This document shows positions 1 to 10,917 of a stretch of DNA of 64,000 nt, in pieces. This stretch comes from Orbilia blumenaviensis. Its lineage: Eukaryota > Ascomycota > Orbiliomycetes > Orbiliales > Orbiliaceae. Within the stretch, counting starts at the first letter, position 1, and each line of letters starts with the position of its first letter. The stretch covers positions 1,860,001 to 1,924,000 of the forward strand of contig JAVHNS010000002.1 in NCBI GenBank assembly GCA_036872755.1, read 5' to 3'. The position numbers were made by a program, and so were the translations under genes. Below the pieces are notes generated by a model. It saw only the letters and a program-made list of their open reading frames with translations. It had not been told where the DNA came from and did not search any database.

Positions 1-85
1 TCTGAAGACTTAAAAAAAAGAAAAGAAAAGAAGAGAAAAAGAAACCCCTCCCTAAATAAAAACTTCTTGATATCAAAATCCACAG

Positions 86-891
86 GTAGCACAAAAATCT
101 TCAAACAAACCCCATCATCGCCACCCACGATCCAGCGCATGACGGTGCGCATCCACCCGGGCGCCTCCTTCCTCCTCCTCCCGGATCCCGTCCAACCGTT
201 CGCCGAAAGTAACTACATCCAACACCAGATCTTTGAACTCGAGGATACTACGGACGACACATCGTCACTTGTGGTATTAGACTGGGTTACGGAAGGCCGG
301 GCGGCTAGAGATGAACATTGGAGCTTGAGGAGGTTTGAGAGTCGGAATGAGTTTTATGGGGTTAAGAATGCTGATAATGTTGTTGATGGGAGTGGTGGTG
401 GTGGTGGTGGTGGTGGTGGTAACAAAGGTGGAGAGGAAGTAGGCTTAGTAAGAGGAAAGCTATTACTAAGAGACGCCATGATCCTCGACGGCGACGACCT
501 CCTCAGTGGAGAAGAAACCCTCAGGGAAAGACAAGACTCCCAAACAATATTCGCCACGATCCTAATCCGTGGGAAACCGTTCACGAAGTTAATAGGATAC
601 ATCAAAACCAGATATGCGAATGAACCACGTATTGGTCAGAAGCGGTGGGATACGGATGATGATTCTAGGAGACATAATAGTATTGAAGTCGAGGCGAGGA
701 GGAATGGGGTTCTTTGGGCTGCGTCTTCGGTTAGAGGGTTTTTGTTGGTGAAGGTTAGTGGGGTGGAGATGGAGGGGGTTAAGAGGTTTGTTAGGGGGTT
801 GTTGAGTGAAGTTGATGAGGAAGGGGTGGCTAGGGAGGGAGGGTGTATTACGCAGGAGTTTGGGACGGGGATGTTTAGATGTCTGGAGTAG
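86..891 (+). CDS. ureD: Urease accessory protein UreD, 3' part (5' exon outside window)
   Basis: UreD is the scaffold of the UreD-UreF-UreG complex that loads nickel into apo-urease in the cytosol. The visible exon reads GSTKIFKQ, then MTVRIHPGASFLLLPDPVQPF, then SLVVLDWVTEGRAARDEHW, the core UreD pattern (family knowledge). No ATG opens this frame at a sensible place. The TTG-led extension at 67 is intronic, because a 3' splice site (TCCACAG) precedes base 86, where the frame enters in phase 1. The N-terminal exon(s) therefore lie upstream of base 1. A run of nine glycines coded by a GGT repeat (about 393-420) sits in an expected surface loop between the conserved blocks. The C-terminus ends FGTGMFRCLE. 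The family is quite sure; the 5' end is incomplete. Confidence 0.88.
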
Positions 892-1233
892 CCTTTTGCG
901 ACTGGGCTGTAGGTCTGCACCAGCGTCAGTTTCATATGTATATGGATATTTTTCACAATTTGTACATAGTTATACGATGAAATGGACATAATGAGATGTA
1001 GTTCGTAGATGCAGCCTCGATTTGAGGCTATAGTAAATGATATAAGATACCAAATAGTAAAGATAATGCAGAAAGGATACGAGGTAATCGTAGAAAATGC
1101 ATGTGTCAGTCTATATCCTTCGCCAGAACTCCTCAAATTCATAAAGTCATTACCACCCTTAATCTATTTCCAGCCCCCCAGCCCCCCAAAAGACCTTAAA
1201 CCGATGCTCTGAACAGATGGTCCCAGGGTGGTA
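892..1233. other. Intergenic, convergent ureD/dug3 ends
   Basis: Shared 3' flank of two convergent genes. AT-rich stretches compatible with both 3' UTRs are visible; no coding pattern or RNA gene seen. Confidence 0.5.
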
Positions 1234-2467
1234 TTAGGGTGCCGTCTGCTCGGCTCTCAGTGCCACAGGCTCCTCTTCCAAGGTAATCAGCACATCCTCA
1301 ACCTTTTCAGCTGCAGCCTGCTGGTCAGCTGGCCCAACACCAACCAATCCCTTAGATTCCGCTAACTGCGTACTCCTAGAATAACTCGGATCACTCTGAT
1401 AAAACTCATCAATGATGGGATGAATCAGCACCGTCTGCTTATTCACCGACAATATCGAGTTGGTGGGTACGGTAACCCAATCACCACGTTCAAACGTCAA
1501 CGGCTCACTCGCAACCATGATTAGATCCTGTCCACGGTCATGACGTTCCATGCGGTAGAACCCTCCGGTTTTGTACTCATGGAAGCGAGTGCCGGAACTG
1601 AAGTATAAACTTGCAGCTTCGTCGGTGCGGGAGCTGATGTAGCGGGTACAAACGACGGAGTGGCCGTCTGTTGCGGCGAAATTGAGGAGAGAGGGTTCGG
1701 TGATGCCAGCTGCACTGCAGAATTCGTTCAGACGGGTAATGGTGGAGAGCATTGCCTGGCGAAGGATTTGGTGGCCGAAACCGTTGGGTGGGGTTGAAGC
1801 CGGGTCGACGCCAAGTCTGTTGAGAGTATCGAGGAAAAGTGCGAATGCCTGCAACATCCCCAGAATATTGGTTAGCAATTGAAGGCAATATACATATATA
1901 TCAATGACGAGTAGAGCACCCATACCCATTCACTATCCGTGCTCCCTTCCACAACAAGGAAGAATCGTTCTTCAATGTCCAGTACGATGTTACGCTTGAT
2001 CTTCTGGAAGCAAGCAATGTTTCCGTTGTGCATGAACATTATGCTGTTGTATTTGAAAGGATGGCAGTTACTCTCCGAGAGTTGACCGGTAGTGGTAGCC
2101 CTGACATGAGCAAAAACTAGCGACGAGGTCGTCTTTTCGGCGAGCCTTGTGAGGTTTGTGCAATTCCATGCTGGTGTCGTGGAGGTGAAGATGCAAGGCT
2201 CGCTACCGAGTTCTGGAGATGTGTAGTATCCAATACCGAAACCGTCACCATTGTGAGGCCGTCTTGTGTCAAGCCGTAGTCTGGAGTCGTAAGACTGCGT
2301 AAGAATAGAGTGGGTTGGATTGAGGATCAAGTGGGCGAGGAGAATCTCCTGTCTGCCCTTATATATTAAGAAGCGGCACTGCAATCACGACGAAGACACC
2401 ACCACGGCTTGGTTAGCTTTGTCGAGCAGTCTATGACAAATGCATTAGATAATAAGTAACCCACCAT
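1234..2467 (-). CDS. dug3: Glutamine amidotransferase of the Dug glutathione-degradation complex
   Basis: Dug3 is a class II (Ntn) glutamine amidotransferase-like protein that works with Dug2 in the cytosolic gamma-glutamyl bond cleavage of glutathione. Exons on the minus strand: 2467-2465 (ATG only), 2378-1926, 1848-1234; 356 residues. Exon 2 starts CRFLIYKG, so splicing yields Met-Cys2, the catalytic nucleophile position of this family. Further family blocks are SFDSRLRLD-like (SYDSRLRLDTRRP), NGDGFGIGYY, LVFAHVRATT, FMHNGNIACF, GSTDSE, DEAASLYFSSG and ASEPLTFERGDWVTVPTNS. These match yeast Dug3 nearly block by block. The first intron (donor GTGGGT, branch GCTAACC, acceptor TTGCAG) is inferred from the need to place Met next to Cys. 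Length is normal for the family. Confidence 0.93.
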
Positions 2468-3312
2468 CTCTCTACACTAAAAACTTGTACTAGTCGACGA
2501 ATGGCAAAGATCCTTTTACTTCTTTTCAGAACTGAACGAGGAAAGTCTCGAATCAGAGTATCGATTTCGAAAAGATCTTAAAGCCCTCCTAAGAAAATGA
2601 GTCGAATGTTGGATCACGCGATCTTGCCCTATATCGGCGCAATCACTCCGGATAATAGCGCAAAAGCAAGTGTCGGCCAAATTAAACGGTACTAAGCTTG
2701 GATATAATCGCTGCTCAGATGGTTGATGTGAGTTAAGATGATAATGTTTCGTTCCTCAAGTAATCGATTCGTCGGCGGTTGTCGGCAAGGGGGTGGATGT
2801 CATGATGTTGTTGAACAGCGCCAGCCAGCCGTAGCACGCTATAGGTGCTGTCACAGTTAGCAGCTGAAGAAGTGTGTGGTGTGATTGGCGAAGGGACCAT
2901 CGATCTCGCCCTCTTTTGGCTTTGTTCAAAGCTGTTCCCGGGAAGCGCCTTATGTCAGCCCCGGTTACCCGGTGCGCCACCGGGGACAACCACGGTGTCC
3001 GGCCGCCAACACATCAGTGACAGGCAAGCTTACCGATCCAATCAATCAATCAATCAGGTCAACCTCAGCTTCCAAGGCCCGAAAATTGCTATCCACGCAC
3101 TCCTCCACTACGCCTTCACTTCTCCAACTCATATAAATACTTATTACTCTAGTATTTCGATAAAAATACTTGTTATTTGCTACTCATAGGGACAGCATAT
3201 ACCCGAATACTAACCTTCAAATACTCCTAGTCCCGGACAGCCGTCGACTCGAATAACGATAACACTTCATGCTGTCACAATAAAATCACCCCGTCGCAAA
3301 ATCTCCCCAACC
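2468..3312. other. Divergent intergenic region dug3 / mgm1
   Basis: About 845 bases between divergent starts, so it should hold both promoters. A short AATC tandem run with a CCAAT motif lies near 3038-3055. No tRNA, ORF with coding character or repeat family recognised. Confidence 0.5.
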
Positions 3313-6248
3313 ATGAGCGGGCGACTTCTTGCCTCCCGAGCGGCGGCCTCACAACTCCGACCCCACCTTCGTCTTCCCCAAGCCCTCCGGCTTTCCCCAC
3401 GATCATATAGTCTTCTTGCTCCTCGTGCAAATGCTGCCGGCCTTCTTCGCCACCAAACCTACCCTCGATTACGACATGAATCCCTCACCGCCCAGCGTTT
3501 CCGCTCCATTACCCAGGTCCCTGCCGTCCGGCTGATAAGCTTCCATAGGGCCTTACCGAAGCTATTCGTTAAGTTTGTGCGTATACCTGCAGCCTTTGGA
3601 GGTGCTACTATCGCTGGACTTGCGTATGTCAACTATCAGGTGCATCAGGCGGGGAATTGGACACTAGGCATTCTCAACGATGGGAAGGAAATGGCATCAG
3701 GTTTTTTCAACTCTGGGAAGGAGGCCTTTGGTGGTGTCGTGAGCTCAATAGAAGGGATAGAAAAGCCAGGCTGGCTTGCCAAGATGCAGGAATCGGTAAA
3801 CAAGGCTACGTCTGGGTTGGGAGCCGGAGCAGCTGGAGGGGATGGATCTGGTGAAGGAGGGGAAGGGAGGAAGCCAGAAGACGAAGATCCAAATACGAAG
3901 AAGTATGCTGCACAGACGGCTGCTGCTACGGCCGCCGTGTTGGGATACTCCGGTGGAGAGGACGACAAGCAATCTGCGAGGGATGACCAGATGATGGTTC
4001 TTACTCGCAAAATGATCGAGATCCGGACGATTCTTCAGAAAGTTGGCCAAACCGGTGCCCTCACCTTGCCGTCAATTGTTGTCATTGGTTCTCAGAGTTC
4101 TGGCAAGAGCTCTGTTTTAGAGGCTATCGTAGGACACGAATTCTTGCCGAAGGGAGCTAATATGGTTACAAGACGGCCGATCGAGCTAACCCTGGTCAAT
4201 ACTCCGGATTCTAATGTGGAATATGGAGAGTTCCCGACTCTCAACTTGGGCAAAATCACCGACTTTACTCATATCCAACGGACCTTGACGGACCTCAACC
4301 TGGCTGTTCCTGAGAAGGATTGCGTATCAGATGATCCGATCCGACTTACCATCTACTCTAGGAATGTACCAGACCTCTCGCTCATTGACCTTCCCGGATA
4401 CATTCAGCTCTCGGCCCTTGACCAACCCGATGAACTCAAAGCCAAGATCTTCCAACTGTGTGACAAGTATATCCAGCCCCCAAATGTCATCCTCGCCGTT
4501 TCCGCCGCCGATGTGGACCTTGCCAACTCTACTGCCCTTCGCGCAAGTCGGAGGGTAGACCCCCGTGGCGAACGAACAATTGGCGTGATTACAAAGATGG
4601 ATTTGGTGGACCCAGACCGCGGCTCCAACATCCTCAGAGATAAGAACTACCCTCTCCGCCTAGGATACGTCGGCGTGGTCTGCAAAGTTCCGCACTCAGG
4701 TGGCCTCTTCAGTCGACAAGTCAACGTTCTTAACGCCATCACAAAGAACGAGAACGCCTTCTTTAGTCAACATCCACAGTTCTCTGGGGAATCTGGTGTC
4801 ACTGTTGGAACATACTCACTTCGTAGAAAGCTCATGGAAGTTCTTGAAGCGACCATGGCACAATCCCTACAAGGCACCTCGGATGCGATCCACCAGGAAC
4901 TAGAAGAAGCAAGCTATGAATTCAAGGTCCAATATAACGACCGCCCTCTCACCGCGGACACATACCTGGCTGAGTCCCTTGATTCATTCAAACACTCGTT
5001 CAAGGAATTCACCGAGATCTTTGGCCGTCCCCAAGTTCGTATGCTCCTGAAGCAGGAGCTCGACCAGAGGGTTCTTGATATCTTAGCACAGCGGTACTGG
5101 AATAAGCCGTTCTCGGACCTTAAGAAGGCCCGTCCAGATGAACACCCTCTATCTGAGTTAGCCAAGGTAGAACCGGAGGAGTTATACTGGCATCGGAAGC
5201 TTGATGGGTCTTCAAGTGCCCTTACAAAGCTAGGAATCGGACGATTGGCGACCAACGTAGTTGCGAACTCATTATCTACACAGATGGATCAGTTGATCGA
5301 GAGCTCTACTTTCCGAAATCATCCATTTGCGAAGAAGGCAATTCAAGATTCGACAAATCAGATTTTGAATGAGCGATTCTATGCTACTTCGGATCAGGTG
5401 GAGAATTGTATCAAGCCGTATAAGTTTGAGATCGAAGTCGATGATCGGGAGTGGTCGAATAGCCGGGAGAATGCGCAAAGACTATTGAAGGACGAGTTGA
5501 AGGCGTGCGAGGATGCATATAAGCGGTTGAAAGATCAGATTGGAGGCAAGAAATTGAGCAGCGCGATGGCCTTTGTCGACAAGATCAGGACTGGAAAGGC
5601 ACCGGAGATGCAAGAGGGGACGGAGGCACTAGGCTTCAGTCAGGCCATGTTAGAGAAAGGTAAATATCTTCGTGGGGGGCTGGTTTACAAGGCCAAGCCA
5701 TCCCATAGTATTCTCTAATCAGCACAGTCGTTAACCAGGTGATAAACCATAGGACGTGAGGGTATCTTCCTACGAGACCGTGCCGACATCATCAAGATGA
5801 GAATGTTAGCAGTCAAGAGCAAAGGATGTGCTACCAAGGATAACAAATATTCTTGCCCGGAAATATTTATGGACGTGGTAGCCGAGAAGCTAACGTCTAC
5901 GGCCGTGCTCTTCCTAAACGTCGAGCTTTTGTCAGAATTTTACTATAACGTATGTTTCCCATTCACTTCCATATAGTGGTCAGTATCATAAAACTGACGC
6001 TTTATCCACAGTTCCCCCGAGAGCTCGACCTCCGGCTTGGCCGCCACCTCTCCCAGGCTCAGATTGAGGCCTTCGCTCGGGAAGATCCTAAGATTAGGAA
6101 GCACGTCGATCTCCAGCAGAGGAAGCAGCTCCTTGAGCTCGCACTGCAAAAGATGGATAGTTTGATGGCCTTAGAAAAGAGTAAGAAGGCACAGACCGAT
6201 CCCGATAACGGTGGGAGGGTTCAAGGAAGGTGGGGTGGCCTCTTTTAA
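3313..6248 (+). CDS. mgm1: Mitochondrial dynamin-like GTPase Mgm1/Msp1 (OPA1)
   Basis: Inner-membrane fusion and cristae-shaping GTPase of mitochondria. Exons: 3313-5659, 5753-5949, 6012-6248; 926 residues. The N-terminus is Arg/Ser/Ala-rich like a presequence. A hydrophobic segment follows (about residues 95-110, GGATIAGLAYVNY), then a Gly-rich stretch and an Ala-rich patch (AAQTAAATAAVLGYSGG) where the rhomboid-processed site of the family is expected. The GTPase domain shows the P-loop GSQSSGKSS (about 259), DLPGY (about 359) and TKMD (about 425). The C-terminus carries the dynamin stalk/GED: FLRDRADIIKMRMLAVKS, TSTAVLFLNVELLSEFYYN and FPRELDLRLGRHL. The long first exon alone would stop at 5718, but the conserved GED is recovered only by splicing at GTAAAT..CCATAG. 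Start is the first ATG in good context (ACCATGA). Confidence 0.96.
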
Positions 6249-7095
6249 GAGAACCGCACGAACTAATTGATGACACAAGTATTGCGACATTTAATGAACT
6301 CTTTCCCTTTATGTCTTCCCCTACCCTCTTCTCTCTCTCTTGTTTCCTTATTCTCATACTTGGGGGGCTCACATCATTCTTGCTTCTAAAATTCAGGAAA
6401 AAAAAATAAGAGGAGGCTTTGTAGTTGTTTTGAATAGCGGTAGCTACAGGCGTTATTGGGCATGATGTTATATGGTCTCTCATTCCTTCCATCTCTCTTC
6501 TTTTTGACGCCAAAAGCTTTGATCACAAAAAAAAAAGAAGAAAAAAAGGCACTCCCATCTTACCTTTACCTACTCCGACTCAAATGTGAATATTTATTTA
6601 TACTTTTTTTTTTCATGATACATGTTGGCAAAGAAGAACGATTGGTCGAGTTTAATATGTGTATATAGCTAAGAATTGAAACATTTCAACCAGTATCCTA
6701 ATTCTGAAACGCTAAATACTAGCCGACGCAAATACTGATTCCGAATATATCTCCTAGGTGTCACCTAAGACAAGCAAGCTAGGTCCTATTTAGGAGATTA
6801 TAAGTCAAATATCCCACATAGTCAACACACTTTTGTCTTAGAGTTGTATTGTTAACGTTGCTAACCTGAGTAGGTACTTAATATATAAGTATGGGCCCAA
6901 TGGAGCGTGAAGTGGTATAACATCTAGAAGTACCTAGTCCCAGCGGCCCTTCTTGTGTACCTTGTAGCTGGAGTTAACATTTGATATTTAGTGCCCTCTC
7001 TTCTCAAATCTTTTCTGGCTCAAGAGTCCACACCAAAGCATCAGCATAACCTGTTCTCCACCCCGTCCTGGTACTCGCCATTCAGTTCACCAGTC
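6249..7095. other. Intergenic mgm1 / RNase H gene
   Basis: About 850 bases of AT-rich DNA with A/T homopolymer runs (6398-6408, 6528-6547, 6604-6613). It should contain the mgm1 3' UTR and the promoter of the next gene. The frame of the next gene stays open upstream to a GTG at 6991 but has no earlier ATG. Confidence 0.5.
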
Positions 7096-7851
7096 ATGGA
7101 CCCAAACTCAGGTCAATTCAAGGGCATCTACGCCCCGTACGCTCGCAACTGGGAACTCGAAGCTGCTGAAGATGATCCATCTATCATCCCAGATATCAAA
7201 GTGTTCGAACCAAACCCTCCCGACGCCAAACCATGGGAACTCTTCCCTCCGGGGGTAAATTTCGACACTTTCAAGATGCCTCATCACCGTTTCATCCATC
7301 TTGAGAACAAAAATCATATCCTCATCTACACGGACGGAGCATGCCTGGATAATGGTACCGAGACTGCAGCTGGAGGCTGTGCCTTTATCTTTCGTCCACA
7401 GGTGGAAACAGACCCTGAAAACGAAAGCACAGGCATTGTATCTTTCCGTCTGGAAGATACTGGTCCTAATGACGAACCCGGCCTGCAAACTTCAAACCGG
7501 GCTGAACTACGTGCTGTAATTGCCGTTTTGCAGTATAGAGTTTGGTACGGCGAGGGGCAGAAGAAGATCGTTATCGCCACGGACTCAGAGTATGTCGTCT
7601 ATGGTATCACTGAATGGGTTAAAAAGTGGGGGCAGAACGGGTGGATCACCAGTGGTAGGAATCCGGTTGCCAATCGTGATCTATGGGAGGCTTTGTTGAA
7701 GGAGCTACGACATTATGGGAGGAAAGGTGCCCAGGTTGAATTTTGGCGTATCCAGAGGGGGTGGAACGCTATTGCCGACAGGGCTGCTAAGGCTGCTGCT
7801 GGGAAACCAAGAGTTGCTCAATTTACAAGAAAAAGCGGTGTCTGTGTTTGA
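7096..7851 (+). CDS. RNase H type 1 domain protein
   Basis: Single-exon protein of 251 residues with an RNase HI fold expected to cut the RNA strand of RNA-DNA hybrids. The four acidic catalytic positions of the family are all visible: D80 in YTDGACLDNG, E137 in SNRAELRAVIAVLQYR, D163 in IATDSEYVVYGITEW, and D228 in WNAIADRAAKAAAGKP. The N-terminal 70 residues (MDPNSGQFKGIYAPYARNWE) have no hybrid-binding domain that I recognise. This domain architecture is common in filamentous fungi, where such proteins are separate from the housekeeping RNase H1 with its N-terminal RHBD. Start: the open frame runs back to 6991 but the first ATG is here. Whether it acts in nucleus, cytosol or mitochondrion cannot be told. 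Confidence 0.85.
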   Translation: MDPNSGQFKGIYAPYARNWELEAAEDDPSIIPDIKVFEPNPPDAKPWELFPPGVNFDTFKMPHHRFIHLENKNHILIYTDGACLDNGTETAAGGCAFIFRPQVETDPENESTGIVSFRLEDTGPNDEPGLQTSNRAELRAVIAVLQYRVWYGEGQKKIVIATDSEYVVYGITEWVKKWGQNGWITSGRNPVANRDLWEALLKELRHYGRKGAQVEFWRIQRGWNAIADRAAKAAAGKPRVAQFTRKSGVCV

Positions 7852-7854
7852 GCG

Positions 7855-7880
7855 TTGAGGCTGGTTTACAGGACCATGTT
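7855..7880 (+). repeat. Dispersed repeat core, copy A
   Basis: Contains GAGGCTGGTTTACAGGACCA, differing at one position in about 25 from the copy near 22593. Lies just past the stop codon of the RNase H gene. See the repeat finding. Confidence 0.6.
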
Positions 7881-8235
7881 CAAATAGAATCATCATATTG
7901 AGGTCCGCGGCCCTTGTATAATCACCTCCCAAGCAGAGTTTGGTTGATGCTGGTATATTTTCCATAGCATGACAATAGAATATTTATTATAGAACACTAT
8001 CACAAATCCAAGGTGTTTTTTGAGGGAATGAGGGTTTTGACATCGAGGGTTTTGTTCAAATATAAATCTTATTTCATTTTACAAAAAAGACTTTTCTTAT
8101 TCAAAGGCTCCATAGAGGCTCTAGACCCGATACGATTCCACTAAGGGAAGCAGCATCCATATTTCTTCACTCGCTAGTACCTGAGGAAGAAACATTATAG
8201 GAGAGGATAAATCATTAGCAATAATGAACTTTCAT

Positions 8236-8283
8236 CGGTATATATTATATACTTAAGTGTATATACCGGTATAGGAATACCGG
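8236..8283. repeat. Two overlapping inverted repeats
   Basis: Arms CGGTATATA (8236-8244) and TATATACCG (8260-8268) can pair. CCGGTAT (8266-8272) and ATACCGG (8277-8283) form a second perfect stem. The two share bases 8266-8268, so full stems exclude each other. Function unknown. Confidence 0.6.
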
Positions 8284-8898
8284 GGTTCCTCATAGGCTTA
8301 AATGGCGCTACTACCCATCCTATCACAATGAAAAACAGCTTTTTTTTTTTGTTCAATTCTTTGCCTTCAAAAAAAGGAGTTTAAAAAAGAGATGTACCGC
8401 CCGTATCTGTGTTGCACTCCACGAATCTATGGGAAATATATCGAGCAACTCATCAGGAAGCGATGTTTGTAAAGGGTGTGACACAGCATACCCTGCCTTG
8501 ATCTACCCCAGGATGTGTAACTCGGGAGAAAAACCATTGGGCCACATGCCTTCCAGAACCTCCGGCAAACAAGCTCCGATAACCACTTCTCCCGGAAGAG
8601 CAGGTTATCGAAGTATTGATCTGCATTGGAGGCGAATTGGAAGAGCATTCGCTGTGGGCATTTTCCCTTTGCTCTAGAAAGAGCCATTGACTCGTCAAGG
8701 CAGACCCTTGGGACGGTCGAATCACCGGGGGTTTGGCTCACAACATGAAACGTGACCGCATGATTTCAAGATAGCCATGGGCAGTTAGGATATATATTTA
8801 TATTAAGATGCTTCTCTAACTTCAAAGAAAATTAGTCCTAGAAGCCTTTCGCGTCTTTAGAAGGAAAACAAAAAAAAGGAAACTCTCCAAAGGGCATC

Positions 8899-10917
8899 TC
8901 AACGAGTATTCTTCCCGAGGCCTGTTTTGTACCTTTCCAGAGCTCGTTCCCTAGCTGCCTTGTGCTCGACGATCGGTTCTGGATAACCCAGCTTTTTAAA
9001 TTCCGCAGGAGAAAGCCGACCAGCAGGGTCGTGGATTGCCTTCCCTTCGAGTTTGCTAAGCTCAGGGATCCAGCGACGAATGTATTCGCCATCCGGATCG
9101 AATTTCTCACTTTGAGTTAGGGGATTGAAGATACGGAAGTACGGCTGCGCATCTGTCCCCGAAGAGCTGCAAAACTGTAATTTTGATATAGCTGTCAGCT
9201 AACCAGAGTCGAGGGGCACCAATTAACATAGGAATTGAGAACTTACCTGCCACCCCGCATTGTTTGACGCAAAATCCCCATCTATCAATTGAGACATGAA
9301 GTAGTTCTCACCCTTCCTCCAATCAAGCAAGAGATCTTTACATAAGAAACTGGCAACAATCATCCGACATCGATTATGCATATATTTATTCGTCGCCAAT
9401 TGCCGCATTGCCGCATCAACAATCGGGTACCCTGTTTTCCCCTCGACCCAACGTTGAAAATGCTCTTCGTTGTATTCCCAGGTAACGTTATGATACTCTT
9501 CGTGGTAGGCTTTGTTCATGCAAACATGTGGGTTTGCTGCGAGTATTTGTTTGTAGAAGTCTCGGAAGCAGATCTCGCGGATCCAACCATGGTGTCCAGA
9601 ATCCAAGGTTTTGGCTTTATTGTGGTCCATGCAGGCTCGAACGGCCTGACGAGCACTTAGTGTGCCGGCAGCGAAGTGGACGGATAAACCGCTAGTTCCG
9701 CTATCATTATCCGGCCTGTTCCGTGTGTCCACATACTTTGAAACTCGTTCCTCTAAGAATCGCCGGAGCCGAGACCTAGCCTCATGTTCGCCAGCCGGCC
9801 ATAATTTTTTCAGTCGTTGGGCCACCTTCTGTTCCAATTGTTTGCCAGCATTTGGGGTAGGAAAGGCTGCCTGAGAGAATAGCTCCTTGAACGTTTCTTC
9901 GGTATTGTATTTTGGATCATTCTTCCCAGGTGGAGGGAAGAGATCTTGTACGCACTTATTTCTGTAAAGATATGGTTCCCATGATTTGAAGAAAGGGGTA
10001 AAAACGGAGTATGTTTTACCAGCACCAGACCGCAGGACCATTGGTTCAACGACACAGGTGTCATGATGCACAGTAAAGCTAAGATCCTTCTTTACTCCTT
10101 CTCTAACAAGCTTCGCATCTCTGCGAAGCTCATCAACTTCGTACAACATGTTCGCATGAAGTTCGTTCACACCCCATTTGTCGCACCAATCAATAATATG
10201 ACTTTGCATACGCTTTCGGTCTGTAACCTCTTCAACCCACAATGGGATATCCAGCTTCGCGAGATCATCTTTAAGAACCTGAAGGGTACGGAGGCAGAAG
10301 TCAATTCTCGCTGGTGACGTGCAATGAGCCTCGAAATCTTGGTGAGAGAATATGTACAGACATATCAAGGGTAGGCCGTGGGATTTTGCGGATTCGGCAG
10401 CTCTATAGAGGCCTGTATTGTCGGCAAGCCGTAGATCCCATCTAAACCAATGGGCTACGGCCTTGTTGGATTTCATCTCGGCACGCTGGGCGGCCGTGTC
10501 GTGCAACGCTGATGTCAGGTCGTCATAGGGCAGCTGGATCGTGCCATCCTTGTAGGATCTAACTCGTTCGTTAGACATCTCCGGAGGATAAAACTCGCGG
10601 AGAACTATCTCTTCGTGGCCTGCATTCGTATCAACATGTGGCAGAGATTCGCCATCACTGCTAGGTTCCTCCTTAGGAACCGGTGTGGCTGTACCGTTGG
10701 CTGTACCGTGAGCATCTTCTTTAGAACCTTGGTCGTTGGCTTCGCGTTTGATACTGCCGCGAGTGGTCCTTTTGGCCGGAGTAGCAGTAGAGGGCTCGGC
10801 TTTGCGCTTAGAACCTTTGGGCGGCATAGTTGATATTCTGATGAAGCCAGTAATGGGATTATTTGGTGAGATACAACGATGTTGAAGGCGTATCAACCGA
10901 AGTCCCAGCCTAAACAT
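8899..10917 (-). CDS. phr1: Deoxyribodipyrimidine photolyase (CPD photolyase, class I)
   Basis: Light-driven repair of cyclobutane pyrimidine dimers using FAD. Exons on the minus strand: 10917-9247 and 9174-8899; 648 residues. A long basic, low-complexity N-terminus (PPKGSKRKAEP, PAKRTTRGSIKRE) looks like a nuclear targeting region. The photolyase alpha/beta domain starts at about residue 150 (AVAHWFRWDLRLADN). The FAD-binding helical domain has LSVHFAAGTLSARQA, WIREICFRDFY, KTGYPIVDAAMRQL, YMHNRCRMIVASFL and the DGDFASNNAGWQ block. The second exon restores GTDAQPYFRIFNP, and the protein ends near KTGLGKNTR. The intron (GTAAGT..TTACAG) is needed to keep this end. An alternative start is M30 (MPPKGSKRK); the first 29 residues could be a mitochondrial presequence. 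A DASH cryptochrome is less likely given WFRWDLRL and the NAGWQ junction. Confidence 0.94.

Larger units (their letters stand above)
7852..8898. other. Convergent intergenic region RNase H / photolyase
   Basis: About 1 kb between convergent genes. It carries one copy of the dispersed repeat core (7855-7880) and two overlapping inverted repeats (8236-8268 and 8266-8283). No coding pattern seen. Confidence 0.5.

Noticed and set aside
636..1142. 168-codon minus-strand ORF over the ureD end
   Set aside because: Antisense shadow of the conserved UreD frame.
2756..3189. Short ORFs on both strands between dug3 and mgm1
   Set aside because: Divergent promoter DNA with no conserved blocks.
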